Source of the DNA: Melastoma dodecandrum
Taxonomy: Eukaryota > Streptophyta > Magnoliopsida > Myrtales > Melastomataceae
Length of the DNA: 64,000 nucleotides
Direction: 5' to 3'
Assembly: GCA_029817715.1 (NCBI GenBank)
Contig: JARUPY010000387.1
Span: forward strand, 1,364,001-1,428,000
Shown: positions 9,680-21,290 of the stretch, in pieces
Position numbering within the stretch: the first letter of the stretch is position 1
Layout of the letters: the number at the start of each line of letters is the position of its first letter
Translations under genes and position numbers: made by a program
The notes under the pieces: generated by a model
The model's input: only the letters and a program-made list of their open reading frames with translations
Databases searched by the model: none
What the model was told of the DNA's origin: nothing

Positions 9680-10545
9680 GGTTGGATTTTAGGTTTTCGG
9701 GAGCACCCCTTATCTCTTCCCCTCCTGACTTTGGTTTTGGCACCCGACGGCGGCTAGGAACAAGGAGACGAAGACGTTGATGGAGACTTCGACGATCCTT
9801 CTTTTCTCTTTGCTTTTTGTTCTGTTTTCGATGTCGAACTAAACATCTTTTCTAGGATGATGATGAACCGACTCGTGTAGTTGGTTATCTACTTTTCGGA
9901 ATCAATTTAAGAAGATTTATCGTTTACTTGTGTTTCTTCTGTGTTTAATGCTTACCTATCGGGTTGATCGCCGGTTTGTATGAATTCTTAGTTCTAAGTG
10001 AACTCGAGAGAGACTTAGGATTAGAAGAGGGGAAACATAACTTAGGTTAAGGCCGAGAGATCGGCTTAACTAAGAGGAGTATAGAAATATACACTCGTAG
10101 GTAACCGGGAAAACAATTGGATCTCAAGGAATTCTGATTATTCGTGATTCGCTATAGAAATATAGGTTTACGGGTGATTAGTAATTCACAGTTACAGCCT
10201 CGAGAGAGGTGTAGCGATTGTTAGGGAATTGTGGTTAGTAAACGGTAAAACGGATTGAATTGAGGAAGAGAGAGTGTGATAATCTACGAATCGATAGGGG
10301 ATTCGGAGTCCTAGGCTTTTATTATTCGATTTACAACCTTGCTTCTATATTTTTTTATTACGATTTACTTTCTTGCACTCAACCTTTCATCACTCAACCT
10401 TCTTGACTAGAATTTGAACTCAATAATTGACTATTGGCAGTAGATTCTGTTTATTCAGTCCTCGTGGGAACGATACTTTTTCTCATCATTATATTACTTG
10501 CGCGACCCGTATACTTGCGTGTGCGATTTGGTTCGAACAAGTTTT

Positions 10546-10563
10546 TGGCGCCGCTGCCGGGGA
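10546..10563 (+). promoter_or_regulatory. Primer binding site (Asp-tRNA type)
   Basis: TGGCGCCGCTGCCGGGGA lies six bases after the 5' LTR. This sequence, with one base varying, is the usual Athila primer site, complementary to the 3' end of tRNA-Asp (family knowledge). Confidence 0.8.
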
Positions 10564-10644
10564 CTGAAATAGAATTATTTCAGTCAGTTTTCGGTTATAA
10601 GTTTTATTCTAGTCACTGATTATCTTTTCATCTTCTGCAGGTGT

Positions 10645-13600
10645 ATGCGACATCGCAAAAGTGATAAAGAGCTACTCTTTGACCCTGAAATTGAACGAAC
10701 TTTTCGTATTTTACGAAGAGGTCAAAGGGACACCATGGCAAACGCCAACAACAACAATAATGTTGTTGACATTGCGGCGCAGCAACAGCCGAGGACGATG
10801 AGGGACTATGCGCAGCCGACTCCCCAAAATCATGCTGGTTTTCTACGTCCTGAAATTCAGGCGGATACGTTTGAAATTAAACCTTCAATTATTCATATGA
10901 TCGAAAATTCGAATTTCGGAGGTTTAATTAATGAAGATCCACACTGGCACCTAACGCGTTTTGAGGATTTGTGTGGCACTTTCAGGTATCATGGCGTATC
11001 GGCAGAAGCAATCAAGTTGAGGCTGTTCCCGTTCTCGCTTCGAGACAAGGCCAGAGCGTGGCTATATTCGCTGCCTGGAGAGTCAGTCAGCTCATGGGAC
11101 GACCTCCGAAAACACTTCCTGTCCAAGTACTATCCACCGAGCCGAACCGTGAAGATAAGGAACGACATTACTTCGTTCCGCCAACTAGCAGGTGAATCAA
11201 TGTACGAAGCATGGGATCGCTTTAAGGAGCTGCAAAGGTTATGCCCCCACCACGACATCCCAAAGTGGATGTTGGTTCAGAGTTTCTACGACGGGCTAGC
11301 GGAGCAACTCCAGTCCACAATCGACTCTGCTGCCGGAGGCACCATTATGAATAAGACTCCAGATGATGCGTTAGAGCTATTTGAGGCAATGGCTACTAAT
11401 GGCCAGAGGAGAGCACCAGCAAGAGGAGGACTCCAGCAAATTGATGCTATCACAGCCCTTAGTTCTCAATTGGAGACTTTGACTAAGGAGATGGCTGCTT
11501 TGCGTACGTCGACGCAATTATCTAACGCTCCTCGCTCTAATATGCAGGTTATGGAGATGCAGGAGTTGGAGGAGGCGAATTACGTGGGAGGCAACAACAG
11601 GAATAACCCGTACTCCAACACGTACAACCCAGGATGGCGCAACCACCCCAATTTCTCGTGGAGAAGCAATCAGGAGCATCAGGATGTCGGGCCTTCGCGA
11701 CCAAATCAGCCACCGGGATTTGCACCACCGATGCGACAACCCGTAAGTGAACCTAAGTCTAGTGTTGAAGATTTGTTGAGACAGGTTCTGGCTAGCAATG
11801 AGGAGGTTCGGAAACAGCAAGAGGAGACGAGGAAGCAGCAGGAGCTCATACTGAAGGACCACGCGACCTCGATCAAGCAGCTCGAGATGCAGATGGGGCA
11901 GATAGCAGGATCATTGGTGATAAGACCGCAGGGGACGTTTCCGAGCAACACAGAGCTCAACCCCAAGAATCGGGAAAACTGCAGTGCTATTACCCTCCGA
12001 AACGGGAAGGACCTGGAAGAGGAGTTTGAGCGGCAAGAGACCGAAAAAGCGCAAGCTAGGGAGAAACGTCAGGCCAAGGTACGTGAGACGGAGTCTAGAA
12101 AGGACTCTGAGCATCAGAGTATTGAAACACCGGTACGTACTGATCCTATGCCTGTAGTTCCTATTATTCCTCAAGTTCCGTTTCCGCAGCGTTTAAAGAA
12201 GCACACTGACGAGCAGCAATTCAAAAAGTTTCTTGAAGTGTTTAAAAAGCTGCAGATAAATATCCCTTTCGCGGAGGCGCTCGAGCAAATGCCAAGCTAC
12301 GTAAAGTTCATGAAGGATATCCTGTCAAAGAAGCGGAAGCTTGGTGGTAACGAAACGATCTCGTTGACTGAGGAATGCAGTGCGATCGTGCAAAGAAGAC
12401 TCCCACCAAAACTCAAGGATCCGGGTAAGTTCACTATCCCGTGCCACATTGGAACGGATTTTTTTGGTCATGCTTTATGTGATTTAGGGGCGAGCATCAA
12501 CTTGATGCCATTTTCAGTGTTCAAAAAATTGAACATCGGCGAAGTAAGACCGACGTCTCTGACTTTGCAATTAGCTGACCGATCGTACACGTACCCTAAG
12601 GGTATTGTGGAAGATGTTTTGGTGAAAGTAGACAGGTTTATCTTCCCCGCGGACTTCGTCATCCTGGATTACGAGGAAGATCGAGAGGTCCCCATCATCC
12701 TAGGACGACCGTTCTTAGCAACGGGGAGGACACTAATCGATGTCCAGAAGGGAGAGCTTACCATGAGGGTCCACGACCAAGAGGTGACATTCAACATGGA
12801 CAAGGCTATGAAGATGCCTAACGAAATTGATGAATGCAGGTACGTGGACATACTTGAGGAAGTTGCCATCGAGACATTCCTAGAAGCATTTGAGCTACAG
12901 CCGGAAGAAGAATTGCCGAAGGAAGATGCATTACAAGATGAGAAGTCTGAGGAAGAAGTGGCCTTTGTGCGGCAATTCCAAAGGGTGGAACCCCTCGACC
13001 GACCTGCGACGACCACTAAGCCGTCCATTGAAGAACCCCCGAAGCTGGAACTAAAACCGTTGCCTGACCACTTAAGGTATTCCTACCTGGGTAAGGACAA
13101 TACTCTTCCGGTTATTATTTCATCGTCATTAACTAACGAACAGGAAGAGATGCTGCTACGAGTGCTTCGGGAGCATAAGACAGCTATTGGATGGACCATC
13201 GCGGACATAAAGGGGATTAGTCCAGCAATTTGCATGCACAAGATTGTCCTGGACAGTGACAAGAAGCCATCAGTCGAACATCAAAGGCGATTGAACCCGC
13301 ATATGAAGGAGGTGGTAAGGAAAGAAGTTATTAGATGGCTTGATGCAGGTATCATTTATCCGATCTCGGATAGCTCGTGGGTGAGCCCAGTCCAGTGCGT
13401 GCCTAAAAAAGGAGGCATAACGGTGGTCGAGAACAGCAAGAATGAGCTCATCCCGACAAGGATGGTCACGGGGTGGAGAATATGCATGGACTACAGGAAA
13501 CTCAACGCAGCCACGTGCAAGGATCATTTCCCGCTACCCTTCATCGATCAGATGTTGGACCGTCTCGCAGGTAAGAGTTTTTATTGTTTTCTGGACGGAT

Positions 13601-15939
13601 ATTCAGGTTATAATCAGATAGCGATCGCACTGGAGGATCAGGAAAAGACTACCTTCACTTGCCCCTACGGTACGTTCGCTTTCCGTCGTATGCCGTTTGG
13701 ATTATGTAATGCGCCTGCCACGTTTCAGCGATGTATGACAGCAATTTTTTCGGACATGATTGAGAAGACCATTGAGGTATTCATGGACGATTTCTCAGTT
13801 TTTGGAGTGTCATTTAAAAATTGCTTGGATATTCTTGCGGCTGTTCTTGCGCGATGTGAACAGACTAACCTGATTCTGAACTGGGAAAAGTGCCATTTCA
13901 TGGTGCGCGAAGGCATTGTGCTTGGTCATAGGATTTCGGAGAGTGGTATCGAAGTGGACAAGGCCAAAGTGGAGACGATCGAGAAGCTACCCCCTCCAAC
14001 ATCAGTGAAAGGAGTCCGAAGCTTCTTGGGACACGCTGGCTTCTACAGGAGATTTATTAAGGATTTCTCGAAGATCACCAAGCCGCTTTGCAATCTCTTG
14101 GAGAAGGATGCACCATTCCTTTTCGACAGTAAGTGTATGGAAGCATTCCTTACACTAAAGGAGAGGTTAGTATCATCCCCGATTATTGTCGCTCCTGATT
14201 GGAACTTGCCTTTCGAACTGATGTGCGATGCGAGTGATTTAGCTGTAGGAGCAGTGTTAGGACAAAAGAGAGATAAGCACTTTCGTGCTATTTACTATGC
14301 TAGTAGAACACTTGACTCCGCCCAGGTTAATTACACGACAACGGAGAAAGAAATGTTGGCGATTGTGTTTGCTTTTGATAAGTTTAGGCCTTATTTGATT
14401 GGGTGTTCAGTGATTGTGCATACTGATCATGCGGCCATACGCTACTTGATTTCTAAGGCGGACTCAAAACCACGACTAATCCGTTGGGTGTTATTATTGC
14501 AAGAGTTCGATCTTACCATTGTAGACAGGAAAGGTTCCGAGAACCAAGTGGCCGATCACCTATCCAGGTTGGAGGAGGGAATGGCGAGCACACCTTCAAC
14601 TCTGATCAACGATTCTTTTCCTGATGAGCAACTGTTCGCTGTGGAGGTAGCCGCGCCTTGGTATGCCGACTATGTGAACTACATAGTCGCAAATATTTTT
14701 CCTCCGGACATGACAAGCCAACAGCGGAAAAGGTTCGTCCATGACGTTAAATTCTATATGTGGGATGAACCTTTGCTTTTTCGGAGATGTGCAGACCAGG
14801 TCATTCGGCGTTGCGTTCCGGAGGAAGAAATCAGGCCGATCCTTGAGCAATGCCATGCTGCCCCGTACGGTGGACATTTCGGTGGTCAGAAAACCGCAAT
14901 AAAGGTCTTACAATCAGGTTTCTACTGGCCCTCATTATTTAAGGATGCTCACACTTTTGTAGCACAGTGCGATCGCTGCCAAAGGGTAGGAAATATTTCA
15001 CGTCATGATGAAATGCCCTTAAATAATATCCTAGAAGTCGAACTGTTCGATGTGTGGGGGATAGATTTCATGGGGCCCTTTGTTGATTCTTTAAAGAACA
15101 AGTATATTTTAGTGGCTGTTGATTATGTGTCCAAATGGGTAGAAGCTGTCGCCTTACCCACTAACGATGCTCGTGGAGTTTTGAAATTTCTTAGACAGAT
15201 TTTCACGCGGTTCGGAACACCACGAGCCATCATCAGTGACGGTGGAGCTCATTTCTGCAACAACAAGTTCACTACACTGATGCGGAAATATGGAATCAAG
15301 CATAAGGTGGCGTTGCCCTACCATCCTCAGACATGCGGCCAAGTAGAAGTGTCCAACCGCGAAATCAAGAGGATCCTGGAGAAAACAGTAAGTACTAATC
15401 GAAAAGATTGGTCCACCAAACTTGATGATGCACTATGGGCATACAGGACGGCCTTCAAGACCCCGATTGGGACATCGCCGTACAAGCTAGTATATGGAAA
15501 AGCCTGTCATCTGCCGGTGGAGCTAGAGCACAATGCTTATTGGGCGGTTCAAAAACTTAACCTGGACCCAAGCGCAGCAGGGGAGCAGCGATTAATGCAG
15601 CTGAATGAAATGGAGGAATTCCGGAGAGACGCATACGAGAATGCCCGCATTTACAAAGAGAAGACCAAGACGTGGCATGATCGTCGACTTAAAGAGCGTA
15701 AATTCTCCCCTGGTCAATTAGTACTTTTATTCAATTCACGGCTTCGGTTGTTTCCAGGGAAACTCAAATCGCGCTGGTCAGGACCCTTCGAAATTACCCA
15801 GGTACTACCATTCGGTGTTCTCGAATTAGTAGGTACTAATTCTTCTGACAGGTTCAAGGTGAATGCGAGTCGGGTCAAGCCATACTTTGGAGGTGTTGTC
15901 CACCGGGATCCGGGGACACTAATGATGAAAGACACGTAA
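10645..15939 (+). CDS. Athila gag-pol polyprotein
   Basis: This is an uninterrupted 1764-residue frame. The gag retrotransposon domain spans roughly residues 90-260 ([28 protein letters not shown]). A coiled-coil-like Q/E-rich stretch lies near 380-430. The protease core [11 protein letters not shown] is near 612. RT runs from about 860, with [20 protein letters not shown] near 1045 and the preceding [10 protein letters not shown]. RNase H shows [13 protein letters not shown] near 1192. Integrase has the H-H-C-C zinc domain ([11 protein letters not shown]...CDRC), DFMGPF near 1473, SDGGAHF near 1530 and QVEVSNRE near 1564. The DLGAS protease and FMDD variants are normal for this lineage. The first in-frame ATG is used; an alternative ATG (MANANNNNN) lies 30 codons in. 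Confidence 0.95.
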   Translation: MRHRKSDKELLFDPEIERTFRILRRGQRDTMANANNNNNVVDIAAQQQPRTMRDYAQPTPQNHAGFLRPEIQADTFEIKPSIIHMIENSNFGGLINEDPHWHLTRFEDLCGTFRYHGVSAEAIKLRLFPFSLRDKARAWLYSLPGESVSSWDDLRKHFLSKYYPPSRTVKIRNDITSFRQLAGESMYEAWDRFKELQRLCPHHDIPKWMLVQSFYDGLAEQLQSTIDSAAGGTIMNKTPDDALELFEAMATNGQRRAPARGGLQQIDAITALSSQLETLTKEMAALRTSTQLSNAPRSNMQVMEMQELEEANYVGGNNRNNPYSNTYNPGWRNHPNFSWRSNQEHQDVGPSRPNQPPGFAPPMRQPVSEPKSSVEDLLRQVLASNEEVRKQQEETRKQQELILKDHATSIKQLEMQMGQIAGSLVIRPQGTFPSNTELNPKNRENCSAITLRNGKDLEEEFERQETEKAQAREKRQAKVRETESRKDSEHQSIETPVRTDPMPVVPIIPQVPFPQRLKKHTDEQQFKKFLEVFKKLQINIPFAEALEQMPSYVKFMKDILSKKRKLGGNETISLTEECSAIVQRRLPPKLKDPGKFTIPCHIGTDFFGHALCDLGASINLMPFSVFKKLNIGEVRPTSLTLQLADRSYTYPKGIVEDVLVKVDRFIFPADFVILDYEEDREVPIILGRPFLATGRTLIDVQKGELTMRVHDQEVTFNMDKAMKMPNEIDECRYVDILEEVAIETFLEAFELQPEEELPKEDALQDEKSEEEVAFVRQFQRVEPLDRPATTTKPSIEEPPKLELKPLPDHLRYSYLGKDNTLPVIISSSLTNEQEEMLLRVLREHKTAIGWTIADIKGISPAICMHKIVLDSDKKPSVEHQRRLNPHMKEVVRKEVIRWLDAGIIYPISDSSWVSPVQCVPKKGGITVVENSKNELIPTRMVTGWRICMDYRKLNAATCKDHFPLPFIDQMLDRLAGKSFYCFLDGYSGYNQIAIALEDQEKTTFTCPYGTFAFRRMPFGLCNAPATFQRCMTAIFSDMIEKTIEVFMDDFSVFGVSFKNCLDILAAVLARCEQTNLILNWEKCHFMVREGIVLGHRISESGIEVDKAKVETIEKLPPPTSVKGVRSFLGHAGFYRRFIKDFSKITKPLCNLLEKDAPFLFDSKCMEAFLTLKERLVSSPIIVAPDWNLPFELMCDASDLAVGAVLGQKRDKHFRAIYYASRTLDSAQVNYTTTEKEMLAIVFAFDKFRPYLIGCSVIVHTDHAAIRYLISKADSKPRLIRWVLLLQEFDLTIVDRKGSENQVADHLSRLEEGMASTPSTLINDSFPDEQLFAVEVAAPWYADYVNYIVANIFPPDMTSQQRKRFVHDVKFYMWDEPLLFRRCADQVIRRCVPEEEIRPILEQCHAAPYGGHFGGQKTAIKVLQSGFYWPSLFKDAHTFVAQCDRCQRVGNISRHDEMPLNNILEVELFDVWGIDFMGPFVDSLKNKYILVAVDYVSKWVEAVALPTNDARGVLKFLRQIFTRFGTPRAIISDGGAHFCNNKFTTLMRKYGIKHKVALPYHPQTCGQVEVSNREIKRILEKTVSTNRKDWSTKLDDALWAYRTAFKTPIGTSPYKLVYGKACHLPVELEHNAYWAVQKLNLDPSAAGEQRLMQLNEMEEFRRDAYENARIYKEKTKTWHDRRLKERKFSPGQLVLLFNSRLRLFPGKLKSRWSGPFEITQVLPFGVLELVGTNSSDRFKVNASRVKPYFGGVVHRDPGTLMMKDT

Positions 15940-16110
15940 AGGATCAGAGCGTCAGGCTGACGACGTTAAATCAAGCGCTGCTCGGGAGGCAACCCGAGTC
16001 AAATTTTATTTCCTTTTCTTGTTTAATTTGTTTTGTTTTAGTTTTTGAGTTTGATTTTGGCTAAATTTTTAGGGAACGGAAATTACGGAGCAATATGATC
16101 ATGGGACCGG
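15940..16110. other. Spacer between gag-pol and palindrome array
   Basis: Non-coding, T-rich DNA internal to the Athila element. No motif was recognised. Confidence 0.5.
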
Positions 16111-16486
16111 TGCAGCTGCAGCCTAATTTTGATGCAGCTGCCATTCAAAGGTGAAGCTGTCTGCCAGGTCGTTGCAGCTGCAACGACCCTCTTGTGCAGC
16201 TGCATGAGACCCTCAGTCAGAGTCAAATCACCAAAGGCGAGCTTCGTGCAGCTGCAGCCAATCTTCTTGCAGCTGCATGACCGAGGGGCGAACAAGGGCG
16301 ATCATCAGACGACACCTTGCAGCTGCAACCCCACCCGCTTGCAGCTGCATCCATCTGTAGGGGGGCTGTCTGACAGATCGTTGCAGCTGCAACGAAATCT
16401 CGTGCAGCTGCACGAGGTCCTCAGAAAATCAGTGAAGGTCATCCGACAGGGTCGTGCAGCTGCACGACCCGACCGGTGCAGCTGCA
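16111..16486. repeat. Six pairs of TGCAGCTGCA between gag-pol and the 3' ORF
   Basis: Palindromes start at 16111/16133, 16173/16195, 16247/16268, 16318/16340, 16382/16403 and 16455/16477. All are perfect except 16133-16142 (9 of 10). Within-pair spacing is again 21-22 bp, and pair-to-pair spacing 62-74 bp. Several extend outward: those at 16173 and 16455 are centres of 22-bp perfect palindromes, and the one at 16477 of an 18-bp palindrome. The LTR array has the same organisation although the surrounding sequence differs, which argues that the spacing is maintained. Confidence 0.9.
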
Positions 16487-16797
16487 CCGGTTCGGATTTT
16501 CAGAAAAAAATAAAAGAGGGGCCGGCCGCCCCCAACCCTAAATTCATTTTTCTTCTCCTTCACTTGCAGGTCTTCTCCCCCAGACGCCCCACCACCTCCG
16601 GAGCTTGACGACTCCGCCGATTTCAGTCGTCCACAACCTTCCCCGGGGTAAGTATCGTTTCTTACCTCCCGAGCTCAAGCCACCTCGTCCAAATCTTTTC
16701 GCTCGGAACCCAGGTGCGTTTTTCTCCGTCGTTTCTCCGGCAATTTCGTGGGTCTTAGCTGTTAGATTAGGACGTGCGTAAGTGAAGATTTGGATAG

Positions 16798-18036
16798 ATG
16801 GCTCCGAAGAGACAGAAATCCGGTGCCGGGTCATCCTCGGGTCAAACCGAGGAAGATAGGATTAGGGAAGCGGCAATGACCCGCTCGATCATTGAGGAGC
16901 GAGGGATCAACGCTAATGAGCGGTATCTCGAAAATTTCCAGTACGTAATTGATAAGCTAGGATGGGTAGAGTTTTGCTGGGAACCGACTCCGGCTAGTAT
17001 ACCTTTGGTTAGGGAATTCTATGCGAATGCGCATACCTATGACTCGAACGGTGAAACGATTCGAGTCAAGAATAAGAAAGTGGTATTTAGCCCGGATGCA
17101 ATTGCGTCACTTTATAACTTGCCTCGTTATGAGACTGATGGCTGGAATGCGTATCTCGCCGAATCCTTTGATGCCCAAGCAATATTAGAGTTATTAACTA
17201 GGGACCGGGCAGGAGCACGGTGGATAATGTCGACATCTAACGAACCCATTGCACTCCAGGGTTCAGATCTCCATGCGACGGCGAAGATGTGGCAACTCTT
17301 CGTCTCCGCACGACTTATCCCAGGAACCAACGTCTCCCGTTTAACTAAGGAAAGGGCGGCGCTGATATACTGCATATTGCAGTTGAAACAGATTGATGTA
17401 GGGGTAGTGATTAATGGTATGATTCATCGCTGTCTTCGTGAACTTAATCTTGGATTATGGTTTCCCACCATAATCACTGAGTTGTGTAGACAGGCAGGGA
17501 TCAGGGTGGACCCTAAGGATGGGATGCTCCAACCTCAAAAATCGCTCAACAATGCATCATGGCTCAGGATCCAGCACGAGATCACGGTCAAGGAGAGACG
17601 CGATGGAGGTATAGTCCCGGTTCATGCTGCTACTGGAGGGGAAACATCCCAACCCGATCCGACTCCGGTACCGCGTTTTCCCTCTGAGGAAGAACGTTGG
17701 GCTCAAATGACGACGTTCATGCAATCCACGATGGACTTCCAGCAGCGCGCCTTGGCATTCCAGCAGAGTTCCCTGGATTTTCAAGCGCGTTCGTTAGCTT
17801 ATCAGCAACATACCATGGACTACCAGAGGAGCCCGTTTTTCACTATCCCCCTCCTACGGAAGACGCAGCGGATGACCCTATCTCTGAGGATGAGCAGCCC
17901 GGAGACGATTGATCAGGGAGCACCCTTTCCCTTTTGCATTTTCTTTTCGAGTTTCTATTACGGAGTTATGTTTGCACCGAGGTCGTTGCATTGTTTAGGT
18001 TTGGGGGTGGGGTGTTTGTCTGCTTGTGCGTGTTAG
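16798..18036 (+). CDS. Athila 3' ORF, putative plant transposon protein
   Basis: This 412-residue frame lies about 860 bases after gag-pol. The N terminus is basic (MAPKRQKS). Residues of roughly 40-250 match the plant transposon-protein domain found in the second ORF of Athila elements (FYANAHTYD, VVFSPDAIASLYNLP, GWNAYL). The C-terminal third is Q-rich with repeated AFQQSSLDFQ-type segments (FQQ, FQARSLAYQQ). The ORF sits where envelope-like ORFs are described in Athila elements. I see no clear signal peptide or fusion features, only a weakly hydrophobic C-terminal end (FCIFFSSFYYGVMF). Its function is not established. The leader 16487-16797 is pyrimidine-rich and could hold a splice acceptor. 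Confidence 0.8.
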   Translation: MAPKRQKSGAGSSSGQTEEDRIREAAMTRSIIEERGINANERYLENFQYVIDKLGWVEFCWEPTPASIPLVREFYANAHTYDSNGETIRVKNKKVVFSPDAIASLYNLPRYETDGWNAYLAESFDAQAILELLTRDRAGARWIMSTSNEPIALQGSDLHATAKMWQLFVSARLIPGTNVSRLTKERAALIYCILQLKQIDVGVVINGMIHRCLRELNLGLWFPTIITELCRQAGIRVDPKDGMLQPQKSLNNASWLRIQHEITVKERRDGGIVPVHAATGGETSQPDPTPVPRFPSEEERWAQMTTFMQSTMDFQQRALAFQQSSLDFQARSLAYQQHTMDYQRSPFFTIPLLRKTQRMTLSLRMSSPETIDQGAPFPFCIFFSSFYYGVMFAPRSLHCLGLGVGCLSACAC

Positions 18037-19086
18037 GCTCCTTTATGTTTGTTAGAAATTTTGTTTAGTTTTCGTTTTCGATCATTTTTTAGGTACGTAA
18101 AAAAAAAAAATTAAAAATTAAAAAAAAAAAATAAATAAAAATAGTTCCTAGATTCACGTCGAACCTCCTCAGGTAGCCTTAGGAATTTGAAAGTGAAGAG
18201 TCTGACTCTAGGATGATGCCTTGAGGTAGAGCACACCTAAGGAAGAGAAGGAGGTTGTTCTGAGTTAGCGTGTGGAATTTGAATAAATAAAAATAGAGAT
18301 ACTCAGTAGGGAGCATGATTAACAGTGAGAGCTTTACACCTTCCTTGAAAGTATAGCCACTGGGATAAGTAGGGGTTCTTAAACCAACTCTTGAAGCTAG
18401 CTCTGACCTTTGTTAAAAAAGAAAAAAAGAAAAAAAAAAGAAGAGAAAGAAAACGGTTGCCAAGACTCTGAGCACCACTATCCAGGTTAAAAAATGTGTA
18501 AAAAATTAAAAAAGAAGCAATGATTAGTGAGTAATGAAAAGATATGGCCTGGATATGTGCTTGTGGTGTGAGTCTTCCTTGCGACTCGAGTTTTCGTCCT
18601 AGGGGTGCTTTATCACCTAGTGCCTTGGTCCAACTGGACCGGGAGACACTGATTGAGAACTCGCTACACGGGCGTTTGCGGGAATTGATTAGCATTTAGA
18701 GTCGTGCAATCGAGAGAAAAAAAAAAATGAATGAATGAAACAAGAATAATTGAGTAGAAGGTTCATGAGTAGGTGGAAGGAGGCGGCAAGAGGTAAGTCC
18801 TTGAAAATTCTTCGGTGGCTATGAAAGATTCGAGGGTGTGTGGTAATCTTTGTGAAAGGGTAACCTACTGGGATGAGTTTTAAAGCAAACTGTTAATAGC
18901 ACACGCTAGCGGCGAATAGACTCTGACTCTTAATGAAGCGTGCGACCTCATCTGAGGGTGTTTAAGGACAATTTGCAATCAAAGGATTAAGGTGGTCTGA
19001 GGAGTGACGTTGAGTTGTGTTTGCTTCGCCTTGGCATGTGTTATTTTGTTTTGCTCGGGGACTAGCAAAGATTAGGTTTGGGGGTG
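18037..19086 (+). other. Athila 3' untranslated region and polypurine tract
   Basis: This non-coding stretch contains an A-rich tract at about 18098-18143 and other short A runs, with no long frame. It ends in GTTTGGGGGTG (19076-19086), the likely polypurine tract abutting the 3' LTR. Confidence 0.7.
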
Positions 19087-20453
19087 TGATAACTCTAGTA
19101 AAATAGAGTTATATTATCACATTTAGGCTTAATTCTAGTAGTTTCGAGAATTTCAATTGTTATTGTTTGCCAATTGAGCTTAAATTGTCATTCATCACGT
19201 TTGCTTTGTGATCGTAGGAAGTAAATGAAGGCATGACGGAAAACAAAGCAAAAGGGTGAAGGATGAAGAGGAATAGAAGGCGGAGGACACGGTGCAGCTG
19301 CAACCAATCTTCTTGCAGCTGCACAAGTGAAGCAGAAGGATGACAGAGAGGCTCGTGCAGCTGCAACTCCAAGCTCGTGCAGCTGCACGACGAGAGGAGG
19401 AATTGAGCAAGGACATCAGACTGGTCGTTGCAGCTGCAACGCCAGTCCCTTGCAGCTGCACGAGTGCGACAGGGCAGATAGGAAGAGAGTTCAGAGAGGT
19501 CGTTGCAGCTGCAACGAATTCATCTTGCAGCTGCACGACGTAATATTGCCCGAAAATTAGATTTTATTTTTCTAGATTTGTTTTAGGTATAAATAGGTTG
19601 GATTTTAGGTTTTCGGGAGCACCCCTTATCTTCCCCTCCTGACTTTGGTTTTGGCACCCGACGGCGGCTAGGAACAAGGAGACGAAGACGTTGATGGAGA
19701 CTTCGACGATCCTTCTTTTCTCTTTGCTTTTTGTTCTGTTTTCGATGTCGAACTAAACATCTTTTCTAGGATGATGATGAACCGACTCGTGTAGTTGGTT
19801 ATCTACTTTTCGGAATCAATTTAAGAAGATTTATCGTTTACTTGTGTTTCTTCTGTGTTTAATGCTTACCTATCGGGTTGATCGCCGGTTTGTATGAATT
19901 CTTAGTTCTAAGTGAACTCGAGAGAGACTTAGGATTAGAAGAGGGGAAACATAACTTAGGTTAAGGCCGAGAGATCGGCTTAACTAAGAGGAGTATAGAA
20001 ATATACACTCGTAGGTAACCGGGAAAACAATTGGATCTCAAGGAATTCTGATTATTCGTGATTCGCTATAGAAATATAGGTTTACGGGTGATTAGTAATT
20101 CACAGTTACAGCCTCGAGAGAGGTGTAGCGATTGTTAGGGAATTGTGGTTAGTAAACGGTAAAACGGATTGAATTGAGGAAGAGAGAGTGTGATAATCTA
20201 CGAATCGATAGGGGATTCGGAGTCCTAGGCTTTTATTATTCGATTTACAACCTTGCTTCTATATTTTTTTATTACGATTTACTTTCTTGCACTCAACCTT
20301 TCATCACTCAACCTTCTTGACTAGAATTTGAACTCAATAATTGACTATTGGCAGTAGATTCTGTTTATTCAGTCCTCGTGGGAACGATACTTTTTCTCAT
20401 CATTATATTACTTGCGCGACCCGTATACTTGCGTGTGCGATTTGGTTCGAACA
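19087..20453 (+). repeat. 3' LTR of Athila element, with palindrome pairs
   Basis: This is a 1367-bp direct repeat of 9172-10539. Its palindrome pairs start at 19293/19314, 19356/19378, 19429/19451 and 19504/19526. The last spacing is 22 instead of 21 because of the single-base insertion in this LTR. Confidence 0.95.
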
Positions 20454-20640
20454 GAAATCTCGTCGAGTGAGTCAAATTCGCGGTTGTTAGTTTTCCTCTT
20501 GGACGGCATCGATGTTATCAATACTAATGATTGGGGAATATGCTCCTTTCCGGAGGATGAGGTAAGTAGGGAAAAAAATTTGTGAATTTCTTAAATTACA
20601 GCCTCAAAGTCGAACTTATAACTTATAGAGTTCATCTATC

Positions 20641-20754
20641 AAAAAAGTCTCTTAAGGAAGTCAAATTTTATAAGTTCGATTTCCCTTTTTTATTTTTTCT
20701 TTAATTTTTTAGAAGTCGAATTTATATAATTCGACTTCTTTAAGGGGACTTTTT
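20641..20754. repeat. Imperfect inverted repeat, about 43-bp arms
   Basis: Arm 20641-20683 (AAAAAAGTCTCTTAAGGAAG then TCAAATTTTATAAGTTCGAT) pairs with 20711-20754 across a T-rich spacer. The second arm is itself a near-palindrome, with 12-bp arms AGAAGTCGAATT at 20711-20722 and 20728-20739. Related half-sites occur at about 20606 and 20755. It could be a MITE relic or a hairpin; no coding potential was seen. Confidence 0.6.
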
Positions 20755-21290
20755 AGAAGTCGAACTTATAGAGTTTGACGTCGGGATTGTATTTTAGGAA
20801 TTTTAAAATTTTTTTACTTTATTTCGTAATTTTTTTTTCACTACGGTGAAATGGAACAAGGCCCCTCCTTTCGGCAACGAACCATCACTGTGTCTTTGGT
20901 GAAAGATCATTCAGGTTAAGTCTTGTTTTCTACCGATGGCCGCGCCGACCGCGACCGTCAAGTACATGCCATGCAAGCTTTTGCTTAGGAGGGCAGATAT
21001 ATTCCTAGAAAGAAGTACGATGTTGAATAAGGTAAACGGGTGGACCAAGTACTAATGTCATTTATCGCGAATTACATTATCACGATACATTATTTATATC
21101 ACAATATCAAGACAAGTAGTCATCGGAACTCAAACAGCGGAATAATAAAGTAGAAATAAAAAGCACAAAGAGGATTTTGACAACCCTTCCTTATTCTTAA
21201 GCACTTATTATAGCGACCTTAGATGAACAAGTCCCCTGTGCTTTCTTCGTGGATACGTATCCGACGTGCGTCGATGTAGATTCGGCCCCC

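Larger units (their letters stand above)
9172..10539 (+). repeat. 5' LTR of Athila element
   Basis: This 1368-bp LTR contains eight TGCAGCTGCA palindromes (9378-9619), a TATA box at 9672-9679, and a long leader to 10539. It is nearly identical to 19087-20453. Confidence 0.95.
9172..20453 (+). mobile_element. Intact Athila-type Ty3-gypsy retrotransposon
   Basis: The element is 11.3 kb, with LTRs 9172-10539 and 19087-20453 (TGATAA...GAACA). A perfect target duplication GAAAT lies at 9167-9171 and 20454-20458. The LTRs differ by only about three small changes: one substitution, one 1-base and one 2-base indel. An Asp-tRNA-type primer site, a long gag-pol, a second 3' ORF and a polypurine tract follow in order. 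The QVEVSNRE integrase motif, primer site, size and 3' ORF fit the Athila lineage. Both ORFs are open, so it may still be mobile. Confidence 0.95.
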
